Shown: one piece after another, positions 33,630-43,720 of the stretch
How positions within the stretch are numbered: the first letter of the stretch is position 1
Layout of the letters: each line of letters opens with the position of its first letter
Virus record (IMG/VR): IMGVR_UViG_3300021378_000015
Location: 1 to 64,000 of that record
DNA from: a virus
Length of the DNA stretch: 64,000 bases
Reading direction: 5' to 3' (one strand)
Position numbers and translations under genes: made by a program
The notes under the pieces: generated by a model
The model's input: the letters and a program-made list of their open reading frames with translations, nothing else
What the model was told of the DNA's origin: nothing
The model's database searches: none

Positions 33630-35284
33630 TGGCTGATACATCCCAATTTATGGCAATAGGCCAGATGCCGTCTGTTGATTATGGTGCTATATATGAGCGC
33701 TCTAAACAACGCCGTGAACTGGAAGAGCAAAGAAAGTTAGATTACTTAAATCAGTTTCAGCAAGAGCGTGGTGCTTTTGCTCCTGGAGTAAAGGCTGAAC
33801 TTCAAAAAGTTTATGACGATACTATCAAGGCAGAGTTAGATAAAGGTGACATGTCTTTTGAGGGTAAGTCCAGACTACAGCGCAACTATAATGCTTACAA
33901 AGATCTTGCAGCAAATGCACTTGACTACACTGGACGCATTAATGATTTCGAAGCGTCGATCATGGCGGATCCAAAATCGTTTAACGATCCCGGTGCACTC
34001 ATAGAAACATTAGGTGTCGCAAGAGATTCTCAAATACCATTGAGTCAACTACCACAGATAATGCAAGACCTGCCTAATCCAAATGATTACCGTAGGTTCG
34101 AAGTAACAGAGATGGCTCCAATGGCCGTTGCTGGCGACATACTAAAGAAGTTAAAAACTGAGGGTGGGGGTATTAATCGTTTCTACGATATGGCCAAGAG
34201 TGGTCAGATTGATCCAGCCTCAATTACTGAAACTGTAACAGCGTGGTTTGACGGTAATCAAATATCTCAAGAACAAGAGAATGAGGCTATTGCTTTTTCT
34301 ATGCGTCAGTTAGGTGCATTAGACCAAGACCTTACAGATTACTCTAAACTAAATCAGTTAAGTGAAGAGCAGAGATTAAAATATCTACAGCAGTACGCAG
34401 GATATGTGACAGATGCTGTTACTAATTTATTGGCAGACGACATAACAACAGCGGCGGAACAAGCGAATGCTGAGATTCGTGAGTATGCCCAGAAAGAAGA
34501 CATTAAAGCGCGTGCAAAGGCTCGATATAAAGGAGCAGATGGTTCACAAGGTGATGCTGGTGCTCAAGGATTCCAAGTAGGTGCATTAGAATATGTTCCA
34601 GCATATGGTACAGATGAAAGAGGAAAGGTAACCAATCAGTCTCGCAAAGATTATAAAGACCAGTATGGAGACGATGGTATAGCCCAGGCTCAAACTGACC
34701 TCTTTAAAAACGTAAGTTATAGTCAACCTACTATTGTAAGTAGAAAAGGAGATAACAATGTATACACTGTAGAGTCTCTTGCTATAGGTCCAAACGGAGA
34801 AAAGTTAGTGTCTCTTCGTTTTAATCAAGAAGTTGCTGGAAAGAAAAAGACTGTAAGAACTATTGTTGATTTTGAGGATATCAAAAATGAAGGAATCAAA
34901 GGAGGACAAAAAGCAGTAGACAGAATAAGTAGTGACCTTGAAGGTATGTCAGCATACTGGACACAGAACATTCTTCCTACGAAGAACCAAGTTTCTTCTG
35001 TCACAGAAGAGCAGGTTATTATGCCTACAGCGAGCAGCAGAATATCACGATTGGAAGGAATGACTGGAGAGGGAACTCCGCCTTCTGAAGAAGCAAAATC
35101 AGAAACGTCAGCAAGAGAACGTCGTAGATTACAAATCGTACAAGCGAGTAGTCCTGAAGAACGTGCACAAATTATTGCACAGCAACTTCAAGAAGATTTA
35201 CCAGACGAAGAGAAAGAAGAGTTAATTGAGATGGGTGAAATGCCTATATTCGATCCATCAACCTTACCAAATGTTATAGATTAA
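33629..35284 (+). CDS. Internal virion protein B, 551 aa
   Basis: Mostly alpha-helical, hydrophilic and Gln/Glu-rich with coiled-coil-like stretches near both ends (YERSKQRRELEEQRKL near residues 15-30). The start shares a base with the upstream stop (TAATG). It lies between a smaller membrane-active-looking protein and the 2016-residue protein, the usual order of podovirus ejection proteins. No enzymatic motif is found. Confidence 0.6.
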   Translation: MADTSQFMAIGQMPSVDYGAIYERSKQRRELEEQRKLDYLNQFQQERGAFAPGVKAELQKVYDDTIKAELDKGDMSFEGKSRLQRNYNAYKDLAANALDYTGRINDFEASIMADPKSFNDPGALIETLGVARDSQIPLSQLPQIMQDLPNPNDYRRFEVTEMAPMAVAGDILKKLKTEGGGINRFYDMAKSGQIDPASITETVTAWFDGNQISQEQENEAIAFSMRQLGALDQDLTDYSKLNQLSEEQRLKYLQQYAGYVTDAVTNLLADDITTAAEQANAEIREYAQKEDIKARAKARYKGADGSQGDAGAQGFQVGALEYVPAYGTDERGKVTNQSRKDYKDQYGDDGIAQAQTDLFKNVSYSQPTIVSRKGDNNVYTVESLAIGPNGEKLVSLRFNQEVAGKKKTVRTIVDFEDIKNEGIKGGQKAVDRISSDLEGMSAYWTQNILPTKNQVSSVTEEQVIMPTASSRISRLEGMTGEGTPPSEEAKSETSARERRRLQIVQASSPEERAQIIAQQLQEDLPDEEKEELIEMGEMPIFDPSTLPNVID

Positions 35285-35293
35285 TTTATATAA

Positions 35294-38200
35294 ATGGAAG
35301 ATCAAGACTTACTAATAGAGTTGCAATCCGCTTACGATCGTGGTGTTTCACTGGAGCAAATTCAACAGGTTCTCAGTGATGACCCTAATGTAGAGCAGGG
35401 TGCGTTACAAGTTGCAGAAGATTTCTTTTTAAAAAAAAAAGACTCTTCCGAAGGTTCACAGGCAGGAGATCTCGTGGTATCAGAATCAGAATCGGTTCAA
35501 GATACTATGGCATCTCCTTCTACAGCAGTCGACTCTAACTCTGGATTTCTTTTACAGGAAGGTCTTACATCTTTATCAGATGCATACGATCGTGGTGTAA
35601 ATCTTTCTCAAATTGAGCAAGAGTTTCAGGACGACCCTGAATTCGTAACCTTAGCAAAGGACTACTATAAAACTTTAGACTCTCGTGTATGGGATGATCC
35701 ACGCGAAGAAGGCATGGGTATTATCATTGATGATAATCCTAACATGCTTGGTCGCCTATGGAATAGAGGTGCGGCTTCAGGACGCCTTGCTGCTGAAATA
35801 GCAAAGGGTGAGGCAACCGGATACATGAATTGGGAGAATATCGCCTACCTAAATAGTATCATGCAACGAGACGGAGTAAAGAAAACAGGTGAGGAAAACC
35901 CTGTTTTTGATTTTGCTGGTGATGTAATTCGTGCTATACCTGAATCTTTAATATCAATGGCAACTGGAATAGAGGCTGGTCTTGCTGGAGCAGCGACTGG
36001 AGCCGGTACTGGAGCAGGAGTAGGATCTGTTGTGCCAGGGATAGGAACAGCGGTTGGTGCAGGTACTGGTGCTGTCTCTGGTTTCTTTGGCGCATCATCT
36101 TTAGCAATTGAGTATGCTCACTCTTTGATGGACGTTATCCGTGAAGAAGGTGTGAATGTTACAGACGGTGATCAATTAGCATTTGCATTTGAGGATGAAG
36201 AACTCATGGATCGTGCTCGCGAGAAAGGACTGAAGAGGGGTATTCCTATTGCAGTATTCGATGCTATTTCAGGTGGTGTTGGTGGTAAGGTTGGTACAAC
36301 CGTTGTAAAAAACATATCAAAATCAGCAACAAACAGAGCCGCTAAGATTTTAGCAGCAGAAACATTAACTCAAGGTGCACTTGGTGCTGGTGGAGAACTG
36401 TCTGGGCAGTTGGTTGCAGGTGAAAAGATACGTCCTCGTGACATTGCTCTTGAAGCATTTGCTGAGTTAGGTCCTGCTGCTCCTGTGATGGCATACAACC
36501 TTGCGGGTCGTATAAACGCTACTCCAGGAGAGTTAAAGTATGCTGACAACATAAAGGCTAAGGAGAAGCAAAGCGATGTAGTAGAGGCCAGCAATGCGGT
36601 AGATGCTATACCGGAGATGTCTAAACTAAATACAGAGATAGAAGAACTTGAGGCTGTAACACCAGTAGATAAAAATGAAGCCCGTGTTAAGAAACAAAAA
36701 CTTAGAGAACTTAGAGATAAGAAGTATGATCTAAAGGCTGACCTTTCTGAGAACTACTTAGCCCTTGATGAAGAAACTCGAAATCAAGTAAAGGCAAAGT
36801 TGGCTATGGTAATGGTCAACGACGAAACAATCTCTGCTCAAGGAGCCAACCCTGAACTTTCAAATGTTCTACGTGAAGAAAATAAAAAACTAAAGGCTGA
36901 GATTAAAGAAACAATAACCGGAAAAACAACAAGCAATGATCAAGCAAGTGGGCAAGAAGTACAGGGTGACATCGAAGCAAGGCAAGAACTTGGGGACGTA
37001 CCCGACACTGAAGGAAGCGCAACGCCGGTTACAGTTAGTGGAATACTTCAAGCGCGTGAAGAAGAAGGGCAAACGCAAGGAGAATTAATTGAAGGGGAAG
37101 CAACTGAGCGCTCATCATCTTTCTTAAATATAAAAGATAGAGATGGTCAAAGCCTTAATCTTTATGACCCTAATGATGCTGCTGCTTTACGTCGTGCTTT
37201 AGATGAGGGTGAGTTCAGAGCCGGGGAAAGAGAGTATTTAGAAAATATGATTCTTGCTTCAGAGTCATATCGCAAGTCAATTCCCGAAGCAAAGATGTTT
37301 GTTATTGGCTTCGGTAGAGAGGGGTATCAAAATGCACTTGAACGTACTGGATTTGGAAGAGACAAGCCAGGACAAAGAAGTGCTGGTATGACTGCTCGTG
37401 ATAGGGGGCAAAAAAATGTAGGTAGAATAGCATTAGAAGTACCAGTGGAAAGTTCTCTTTATGGCGAGGCTCAAGGCCGTGGACCAGGTGAGAAGTTTAC
37501 GGGGATTCAAACAGCGTATCATGAAATCTTTCACAATGTTTTAAATCAACATTTTGGGGAGAACCTATCTGATTACAATCAGTTAAGAAAGTTAGTGATT
37601 CGACAACTCGCAGAGTCAGATGTAAAGCAATTAAATGATTTTGCAAAAAGATACGCAGATGCAGATGATGTTACTGGTACACTACCTTCTGAGGAGTTCA
37701 TGGTTCAGTTGTCTGGACTTCTTGCAAATAAGAATATTAAGTTTGCTCCTTCTTTTTTAGAACAACTTAAAGCCTTTATAGGTAAGATTATTCAAAAGGT
37801 TACAGGAGGACGTGTCAAGTTTCAAGAATTAAACGATGCTGTTCTTGCTCAAGATCTTGCCAACTATTTAAAAGGAACGACTGAGGCTATGCGTCTTGGT
37901 GCTGATGTTAGAGAAGTTTCACAGCCTGCTTCTTTAAGAACAGAGCGTTTCCAAAGAACAAGGCAAGACGTAAGGTTTGGGCCTGATGGTGAAGTAGTTA
38001 GTCTTACTGAAGCACGAAATGCTGCGAGTCTACCTGATCCTGAAAACTATAACCGAACACTTGATCCTGTAGAAAAACTTTTAAAAAGTATAAAGGACAA
38101 GACAAGCAGTGCTACAAGAGCATTAGAAAAAAAATTAAACACTGGTCTTAGAAAAGTTAGAGGAGAGGTTCTGTCTGCGATGGAATTCAAACAGTCTGCT

Positions 38201-41200
38201 AACATACCATATCTAAAGAACCTTGCCAATAGACTTAAAAGTGTCAGAAAGATTACTGATAAGATGACACCAGAACAGCGTGATGAAGTCTATGAGGCTT
38301 CAGATGCATTCTTGTTTGGTGAAGATCAGAAGACCAGGGACGAAGGGATTGCAAGATTAAAAGAGATTAATGAGACACTTGCTCAGGAAGTAAGTATCAT
38401 GAAACAAATCAGAGATTTTTACCAGGGACAGTTTGAGTCTGACCCTATGTTTGATATACTCCCTGATGAGTTGATAGATATCATAAAAGATAATTCCCAG
38501 TTCTATGGCACCACAACTTATCGTGCGTTTACCGATCCTGATTTTAAGTTTGATAGTGAGTTAGGGAAAGCGGCAGAGCAGGTAATGGTACTGGAAGCCT
38601 TGGAAGATAAGTTTATAGAGTTAACCGATCAATTAACTCTTGCTCCAGAAGGGATGAAAGTCTTGGCTGAAATGCGGGAAATGAAACTTGATCCGCGTAA
38701 ACCAGATGATGTTAAAAAATATGTAGAGGCTAAGAAGAAGTCCTTAAACAAGGGGATAAAAGATATTTCCAAAGAGGGTAACACCTCGGCGGTTGTAACA
38801 GCGACAGATAACCTTAAAGCATTTTCTGAAAAAGATTTATCTCAGATACAAGAAGAAATAGATGCAGCATTTCTTGCTGAAAAAATACAAGCGCAAAATT
38901 TACGTTGGGATACAGACGAAGGACTTTTCGCTTATATAGACAAAGTTGAAGCCCCTGCAATTCAGGCTCAGGTAAGAAAATACATCAAAGACATACAGAT
39001 AACGTCTCGTCAAAACATTAACAATGCTGACAATGGTTTTGTTAAAGACACCAGTTTAGGTGGCCTCAGAGTGCCTACTAAATCCTTTAAGGGTAAGCAG
39101 GATCTACCGGTTGAATTAAGAACATTCTTAGGTGAGGAAAGAAATCCATTTATAAAGTTTACTACCACTGTAAACAACTTAGCCAATATCTATGGGCAGT
39201 ATGGATTAGTTTCAAGAGTAAACAAGGCGGGGCAAAACGCAGGCACAGGTGACATAATTATTACTAAGGCTATTGCTGATGCGATCATGAATGGAATCTA
39301 TTTGTTAGATGCTAAAGGAGATACGTTGCCGGTATTCATGAATGACATCAATGAGGTCTCTGCACGAGCGCAAAAAGAACTGATATATTTGGCAGAAGGC
39401 TTGGGCTTAAAAAGAAGAGACGAGTCGCTTACAGATTTCTATGACAGAATAGGAATTGAGTATAAAGAAAAAGACTACCAAACTAAAGTAATGTTTGTCG
39501 AGGGTAAAGTCGACAAGGTAATTGAGCCAACTAATTTTAATGAGTTCCAAAAATTAAGTGATGCTATAGAGATTTACTTTAGAGAAAACTATACATCAGT
39601 TCAAGATAATAACTCACCTCTTAAAGGTCAGTCTATTAATAATGATTTTGTAGAAGCGTTAAAGATGACGCCACTGTATGCTGCGAAGAACCAGGGTATG
39701 CGAATCTACTATGGTATCCTATTGCAGATGCGTAGAACACGGGTACTCTATAACCTGCCTACCTGGAGAAAGAACATTATGGGTGGTTGGTATTTCCTGG
39801 GGCTTAATGGAATACTTCCTATTGGTGAAAACTTAGGTGGCTATAATATTATAAAGGATCTAAGAACACGATTAAAGAAAATGAAAGATGGGGAATATAC
39901 TGATCCCCAAATACAAGAGCACTTTGAGACAGCGGCTAAGTACGGACTATTTGGTAGTTCTATTAGCCTGGCTATGTTTGACAACATCAATAATTCTTTC
40001 TATTCTCAGATGAGTGGAGAGAACCCCAATAAAGCATGGGGCTGGATGAAACAAAAATCAAAAGACTTAGCATATCAGTACGGTGCGATAGATGACTATA
40101 CTAAATTAGTAGGCTTCCTTGCTAAGAGAGAAAACTTTGCGAAGCGTTTAGCCTCTAACCCAGAAGGCAAACCATTCAGTGAGTTAAATCCTCAAGAGCA
40201 AAACGAAGTAAACGAGATGACAGCGGAGAGAATAAAACAAAACTTCCCGACGATGTCACGTATACACCCTGCTTTCAGGGGTCTTATGCAGAGTCCTTTT
40301 GGGGATTTCCTTTCGTTTAGACTGGAGTCGTTCCGTAGTTTTCTTGCTGTATACCAAAATGCAGTAAGTGATATAAGAGAGGGTGCAACTAATGAAAGTT
40401 TAACACCATCGCAAAAGAAAGCATACATCCTTGACGGTACGAAAGCATTGGTTACTGGATCAGCACTGGCAGGTATGTCTGCTGTTGGTTACACAATGAT
40501 TGGTGAACTTGTTCGCAGTCTCACGGGGAAAGAAGATGAAGATGAGCAAGAATTAGCAGCAACAGCAAGAGGTGTTAACATGATACTCCCCCCGTGGATG
40601 CAGGGCGCTAACATTGTCCCTATTGAAATGAATAAGAATGGTGAGATTCGTTTTGTAAACATGAGTTCAGAAGATCCTTACGATGAGATACAGGGATTGA
40701 TATATGGTCGTGACGGAATAAATAGGCTCACTCAAATCAATGAGATACTGTCAGACTTTAAAGATCCTAACATGGCGGTTAAACTTGTGTTTAATTTAGC
40801 CAAAGGAGAAAACCAATACGGACAACCGATAAGAAACAGCGATGATCTAAACTGGTTTTACAGACACTTGATCCCTTCTTCTTACTTAGACTGGGATAAG
40901 ACGACTGGCACCTATGTTTTAAAAGAAGTATTTATACCACCGAACATTGCTTTTATTGAGCGTACTCTAAGAAAGAGAGCAAAGGAAATACAAGATGCAG
41001 AAAAAGAAGGGCGTGATCCAGAGTTAGAACCTTTGAATGCACTTCAATTGGGTACTAATATATTCTTTAGAGACTACCCAGTTAATATCGCCAGTCAATT
41101 TGGTTGGAATCTCAAAGACAAAAACTTTAGAGAGAAGTGGGAAGATATTCCTGAAAGTAGAAGAACTGTACGCAAGGCGCATCTCGATGAGGTTAAGCAG

Positions 41201-41344
41201 GCTTATCAGTATGGGGTGACTTATGGTGAGGCAAAAGACAACTATGATCTTATTGATAAGTTTGAGAATCAAGTGCGTAGGAAGTTCGGTCGTAGCCCAG
41301 CAGAATTAGATTACATCCTGTATGACATGGAGTTACCAGATTAA
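35294..41344 (+). CDS. Giant internal virion protein with metalloprotease motif, 2016 aa
   Basis: Residues 1-130 contain two related copies of AYDRGV-S/N-L-x-QI followed by DDP. A glycine-rich hydrophobic segment near 222-275 (AATGAGTGAGVG) could insert into membranes. H743-E744-x-x-H747 in the context AYHEIFHN is a zincin-type metalloprotease motif; a distal ligand is not certain. The rest is helical with long charged segments. Such proteins are packaged and ejected with the DNA and help it cross the envelope; large polyvalent proteins of phages have similar make-up. It is the last and largest gene of the ejection set. Confidence 0.72.
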   Translation: MEDQDLLIELQSAYDRGVSLEQIQQVLSDDPNVEQGALQVAEDFFLKKKDSSEGSQAGDLVVSESESVQDTMASPSTAVDSNSGFLLQEGLTSLSDAYDRGVNLSQIEQEFQDDPEFVTLAKDYYKTLDSRVWDDPREEGMGIIIDDNPNMLGRLWNRGAASGRLAAEIAKGEATGYMNWENIAYLNSIMQRDGVKKTGEENPVFDFAGDVIRAIPESLISMATGIEAGLAGAATGAGTGAGVGSVVPGIGTAVGAGTGAVSGFFGASSLAIEYAHSLMDVIREEGVNVTDGDQLAFAFEDEELMDRAREKGLKRGIPIAVFDAISGGVGGKVGTTVVKNISKSATNRAAKILAAETLTQGALGAGGELSGQLVAGEKIRPRDIALEAFAELGPAAPVMAYNLAGRINATPGELKYADNIKAKEKQSDVVEASNAVDAIPEMSKLNTEIEELEAVTPVDKNEARVKKQKLRELRDKKYDLKADLSENYLALDEETRNQVKAKLAMVMVNDETISAQGANPELSNVLREENKKLKAEIKETITGKTTSNDQASGQEVQGDIEARQELGDVPDTEGSATPVTVSGILQAREEEGQTQGELIEGEATERSSSFLNIKDRDGQSLNLYDPNDAAALRRALDEGEFRAGEREYLENMILASESYRKSIPEAKMFVIGFGREGYQNALERTGFGRDKPGQRSAGMTARDRGQKNVGRIALEVPVESSLYGEAQGRGPGEKFTGIQTAYHEIFHNVLNQHFGENLSDYNQLRKLVIRQLAESDVKQLNDFAKRYADADDVTGTLPSEEFMVQLSGLLANKNIKFAPSFLEQLKAFIGKIIQKVTGGRVKFQELNDAVLAQDLANYLKGTTEAMRLGADVREVSQPASLRTERFQRTRQDVRFGPDGEVVSLTEARNAASLPDPENYNRTLDPVEKLLKSIKDKTSSATRALEKKLNTGLRKVRGEVLSAMEFKQSANIPYLKNLANRLKSVRKITDKMTPEQRDEVYEASDAFLFGEDQKTRDEGIARLKEINETLAQEVSIMKQIRDFYQGQFESDPMFDILPDELIDIIKDNSQFYGTTTYRAFTDPDFKFDSELGKAAEQVMVLEALEDKFIELTDQLTLAPEGMKVLAEMREMKLDPRKPDDVKKYVEAKKKSLNKGIKDISKEGNTSAVVTATDNLKAFSEKDLSQIQEEIDAAFLAEKIQAQNLRWDTDEGLFAYIDKVEAPAIQAQVRKYIKDIQITSRQNINNADNGFVKDTSLGGLRVPTKSFKGKQDLPVELRTFLGEERNPFIKFTTTVNNLANIYGQYGLVSRVNKAGQNAGTGDIIITKAIADAIMNGIYLLDAKGDTLPVFMNDINEVSARAQKELIYLAEGLGLKRRDESLTDFYDRIGIEYKEKDYQTKVMFVEGKVDKVIEPTNFNEFQKLSDAIEIYFRENYTSVQDNNSPLKGQSINNDFVEALKMTPLYAAKNQGMRIYYGILLQMRRTRVLYNLPTWRKNIMGGWYFLGLNGILPIGENLGGYNIIKDLRTRLKKMKDGEYTDPQIQEHFETAAKYGLFGSSISLAMFDNINNSFYSQMSGENPNKAWGWMKQKSKDLAYQYGAIDDYTKLVGFLAKRENFAKRLASNPEGKPFSELNPQEQNEVNEMTAERIKQNFPTMSRIHPAFRGLMQSPFGDFLSFRLESFRSFLAVYQNAVSDIREGATNESLTPSQKKAYILDGTKALVTGSALAGMSAVGYTMIGELVRSLTGKEDEDEQELAATARGVNMILPPWMQGANIVPIEMNKNGEIRFVNMSSEDPYDEIQGLIYGRDGINRLTQINEILSDFKDPNMAVKLVFNLAKGENQYGQPIRNSDDLNWFYRHLIPSSYLDWDKTTGTYVLKEVFIPPNIAFIERTLRKRAKEIQDAEKEGRDPELEPLNALQLGTNIFFRDYPVNIASQFGWNLKDKNFREKWEDIPESRRTVRKAHLDEVKQAYQYGVTYGEAKDNYDLIDKFENQVRRKFGRSPAELDYILYDMELPD

Positions 41345-41374
41345 CTCAGCCTTCGCGAATAACAATCAGAATCT

Positions 41375-41382
41375 TATTTTTG
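41375..41382 (+). promoter_or_regulatory. Leaderless promoter box TATTTTTG before the lysis cassette
   Basis: A match to TAnnTTTG that ends four bases before the ATG at 41387. It starts the lysis/envelope cassette as a separate unit. Confidence 0.6.
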
Positions 41383-41386
41383 TATA

Positions 41387-41620
41387 ATGAAGTGGAAACA
41401 AATATTTAAGGACAGCAACGACTGGAACGAGAAGAGTATTCTTGGTGCAATTTCTTTTGCTGTAATGGTTTTGGTAATGGCTCTTGACCTTATCACTGGT
41501 GCGTTCGGAAAAGATTTAGTAATCAATGAAGGTGTCTACAACTCTTTTGTGTACGTCACAATTGGCTGTTTTGGAATTGCTGGATTAGAAAAATTTTCTA
41601 AGTCCGGTGGCGATAAATAA
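41387..41620 (+). CDS. Putative holin, 77 aa
   Basis: A small protein with two hydrophobic segments (about residues 19-37 and 54-68) separated by a short polar loop, a charged N-terminus and a Lys/Gly-rich tail: a class II holin layout. It would form inner-membrane lesions at lysis. It has its own promoter and overlaps the next gene by 14 bases. Confidence 0.6.
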   Translation: MKWKQIFKDSNDWNEKSILGAISFAVMVLVMALDLITGAFGKDLVINEGVYNSFVYVTIGCFGIAGLEKFSKSGGDK

Positions 41621-41888
41621 AGAGATATCAGAAGACACGGTAGTAGGTCTATCACTAAAGACCGTTGGTATGATTATCGGCGGGGCAGTAATAGTTAGTC
41701 TGGGATACTTTGACCTAAAGGCTGAGGTACAGGATGCAAAAGAATTACCAGCACCTGTTATTGGCCGAACAGAGTATGACTTAAAAGATGAGTTGATACG
41801 GACCACGATCATGAACACCAAGTCGGATGTTGATGACATCAAAAAGCAATTAGACAAAATAGAAGAGCGCCTCTTCGAGATGAAATGA
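41607..41888 (+). CDS. Membrane-anchored coiled-coil protein, 93 aa
   Basis: It starts with GTG inside the end of the holin-like gene. One transmembrane helix (about residues 20-38, MIIGGAVIVSLGYF) is followed by a charged helical periplasmic-type region ending in a short coiled coil. This resembles inner-membrane spanin or holin-accessory proteins, but a dedicated u-spanin candidate lies three genes on. The exact role is unclear. Confidence 0.55.
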   Translation: MAINKEISEDTVVGLSLKTVGMIIGGAVIVSLGYFDLKAEVQDAKELPAPVIGRTEYDLKDELIRTTIMNTKSDVDDIKKQLDKIEERLFEMK

Positions 41889-42217
41889 AAAAGGTTGCAC
41901 TCGCCATAGCATTCACCTTACTGTGTGCCTTCAAGGTGCCGACCAGGGGATTGGTGGTAGTGCATTATAACGCTGAGTTTAATTCAACCAACAGCGTACC
42001 ATTAAAAAAAATAAGTGATGCCCGTGTTATCAACGCATGGATAGACGAGACTGATGTAAAAGAATACGGGAAGATAAAATCTGTTCCTACCATAGTCCTT
42101 TACCAAAATGGTGAGGAGATACAGCGGTGGGAGCCAGGTCTTTCATTAAACCTTTCCGTAACACATAAGGATATACAGGAGAGTATTGATGAACTAACCG
42201 GCGCAATCAAATTCTAA
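41885..42217 (+). CDS. Exported thioredoxin-fold protein lacking the CxxC motif, 110 aa
   Basis: A signal-peptide-like N-terminus (KKVALAIAFTLLCAF) is followed by a thioredoxin-like core: strand VVVHYNAEFN where WCxxC would sit, and the cis-proline region SVPTIVLYQNGEEIQRW. Both redox Cys are missing, so it is unlikely to be an oxidoreductase. It may be a binding or chaperone version that works with the neighbouring outer-membrane protein. It overlaps both neighbours. Confidence 0.6.
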   Translation: MKKVALAIAFTLLCAFKVPTRGLVVVHYNAEFNSTNSVPLKKISDARVINAWIDETDVKEYGKIKSVPTIVLYQNGEEIQRWEPGLSLNLSVTHKDIQESIDELTGAIKF

Positions 42218-43296
42218 TGAGAAACATACTGATTACTTTTTTCTTAATGAGTTCTATGTTGCTGCACGCTCAAAAAATTGGGGGTGTATTTAAGTATGCT
42301 ACTGTTTACACAAGTGCATTCGCTTCATCACCTATGCCTGCTCAAAAAGAATACTTCGTTACTCAGGGCGGAGAACTTCAAGACATTACAATTGAGAATC
42401 CATTCGACTACAAAGCAACTATTGGTATACGTAGGGTTGCTCGGTATGACTATGAGAACAGACAGAACAGGTTCTATGACGGACAAACAGAGTCTACAAC
42501 AGCGTTGTCTGCTACAGTTGGTTCTGTGAAGGGACTTGAATACCTTGCTCAGTACGACGTGGGTCGTCAGCAAGGGTCAGCATACGTAAACCAAAGATAC
42601 TTCCTTAGATACCTTGCTAAATACTTTATGGTAAAGGGCGAGTACTATAGTCAAGGGCTTGTTGATTTGAATTATACGCAAGTAGAATCAAGACTAAGAT
42701 TACATATAGGTGAGTTAGATTTTTCAGCAGGTGTTGCCGGGCGTTTACACAGGTCATATGGATATAATCCAATAGCAGACTTCTTAGCACACAACCCTTG
42801 GTGGGACTTAGTACGCAACATGGGTTATGAAGACGTCTACTATGGCATTGATTACGACAATGATGATGAGATAGATAACGGCGACTGGTTCTGGTTAGAC
42901 CCAGAAGGGGAGAAGGTTGCTGATACCGATGAAGACTTCCGCAGATATATCTACCCTGGTATCGTAAATGAATTCAACAAACTTAGCATAGATAGTGTTG
43001 GTCTTATTCAGTCTGTGTCTGCGATAATTGGGGTAGACTATTATCACTATGAGGATGACTTTTGGATACACTCTTGGTTAAACATTCTTCCTTACCACAT
43101 GCACGTAGGTGACAAAGAAGAGTTTTCTTATAGCAACTACGTAGATGGGAATCAATGGGTTGACTACAGTACAGGTCTTGTCTTTGGATGGAAACCAGGA
43201 AAGCGTTGGGGCTTTTTTACAGAGGTCGAGTACATGAAGTATTGGGACAGAAATATATTCAACCTAAGAGCGGGTGTTAACTATCAGTTGAGATAA
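42217..43296 (+). CDS. Exported outer-membrane beta-barrel-like protein, 359 aa
   Basis: A clear signal peptide (NILITFFLMSSMLLHAQ) is followed by alternating beta-strands rich in Tyr and Trp, ending in NLRAGVNYQLR, a barrel-type C-terminal strand. An acidic Asp-rich loop near residues 208-245 looks Ca-binding-like. A phage-encoded envelope protein between thioredoxin-like and spanin-like genes may alter the host outer membrane at lysis or exclude other phages (inference). Confidence 0.65.
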   Translation: MRNILITFFLMSSMLLHAQKIGGVFKYATVYTSAFASSPMPAQKEYFVTQGGELQDITIENPFDYKATIGIRRVARYDYENRQNRFYDGQTESTTALSATVGSVKGLEYLAQYDVGRQQGSAYVNQRYFLRYLAKYFMVKGEYYSQGLVDLNYTQVESRLRLHIGELDFSAGVAGRLHRSYGYNPIADFLAHNPWWDLVRNMGYEDVYYGIDYDNDDEIDNGDWFWLDPEGEKVADTDEDFRRYIYPGIVNEFNKLSIDSVGLIQSVSAIIGVDYYHYEDDFWIHSWLNILPYHMHVGDKEEFSYSNYVDGNQWVDYSTGLVFGWKPGKRWGFFTEVEYMKYWDRNIFNLRAGVNYQLR

Positions 43297-43713
43297 ATGA
43301 AATGGCTATCCTTATTAATAATAGTGCTATCATTGAGCAGTTGCAGCGCGCAGTGGCACCTAAGAAAAGCAATCAAGAAAGACCCCAGCGTACTAAGGAA
43401 AGACACGGTTGTTGTTACGGATACGATTGTAACTGCACCGGTCTCGGTGCGTGATACCATAACTCTTCAACAGCGGGACACCATTACCATCACTAAGGAT
43501 AGACTTAAGGTTAACATCGTGCGTTCGTTTGACACCATTATGGTAGACGCAATTTGCGAAAGTGATACTATTGTACAGGTGATAGAAGTACCTGTCCCGT
43601 CCATCGTTATGAAGGACAGCGACAGGTGGTACAACAAGGTTTACAAGTTTTCTTTTTACTTACTGTTGCTTCTTCTATCTGTGCTTTTCTTACGTAAGAA
43701 ATTAATCTCCTGA
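43297..43713 (+). CDS. Putative unimolecular spanin (lipoprotein with C-terminal TM), 138 aa
   Basis: The N-terminal signal carries a lipobox (LSLSSC, Cys16), which places the N-terminus in a membrane as a lipoprotein. The middle has repeated TDTI/RDTI beta-type segments. The C-terminus is a transmembrane helix (FYLLLLLLSVLFL, about residues 117-130) with Lys-rich end. An outer-membrane lipid anchor plus an inner-membrane helix is the layout of u-spanins, which fuse the two membranes at lysis. It is the last plus-strand gene of the late block and its stop abuts a convergent minus-strand gene. Confidence 0.68.
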   Translation: MKWLSLLIIVLSLSSCSAQWHLRKAIKKDPSVLRKDTVVVTDTIVTAPVSVRDTITLQQRDTITITKDRLKVNIVRSFDTIMVDAICESDTIVQVIEVPVPSIVMKDSDRWYNKVYKFSFYLLLLLLSVLFLRKKLIS

Positions 43714-43720
43714 TCAGGAG
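43707..43720. repeat. Perfect 14-base palindrome at the convergent boundary
   Basis: CTCCTGATCAGGAG spans the stop codon of the spanin-like gene and the stop codon of the convergent minus-strand gene. It could act as a bidirectional stem, but there is no T run, so ordinary termination is uncertain. Confidence 0.5.

Noticed and set aside
34546-34566. Short collagen-like G-x-x stretch in the 551-residue internal protein
   Set aside because: The Gly/Ala-rich piece (GADGSQGDAGAQG) spans only about four triplets and is probably a flexible linker.
41885-42217. Active thioredoxin
   Set aside because: The fold pattern and cis-Pro are present, but the CxxC motif is replaced by residues without Cys.
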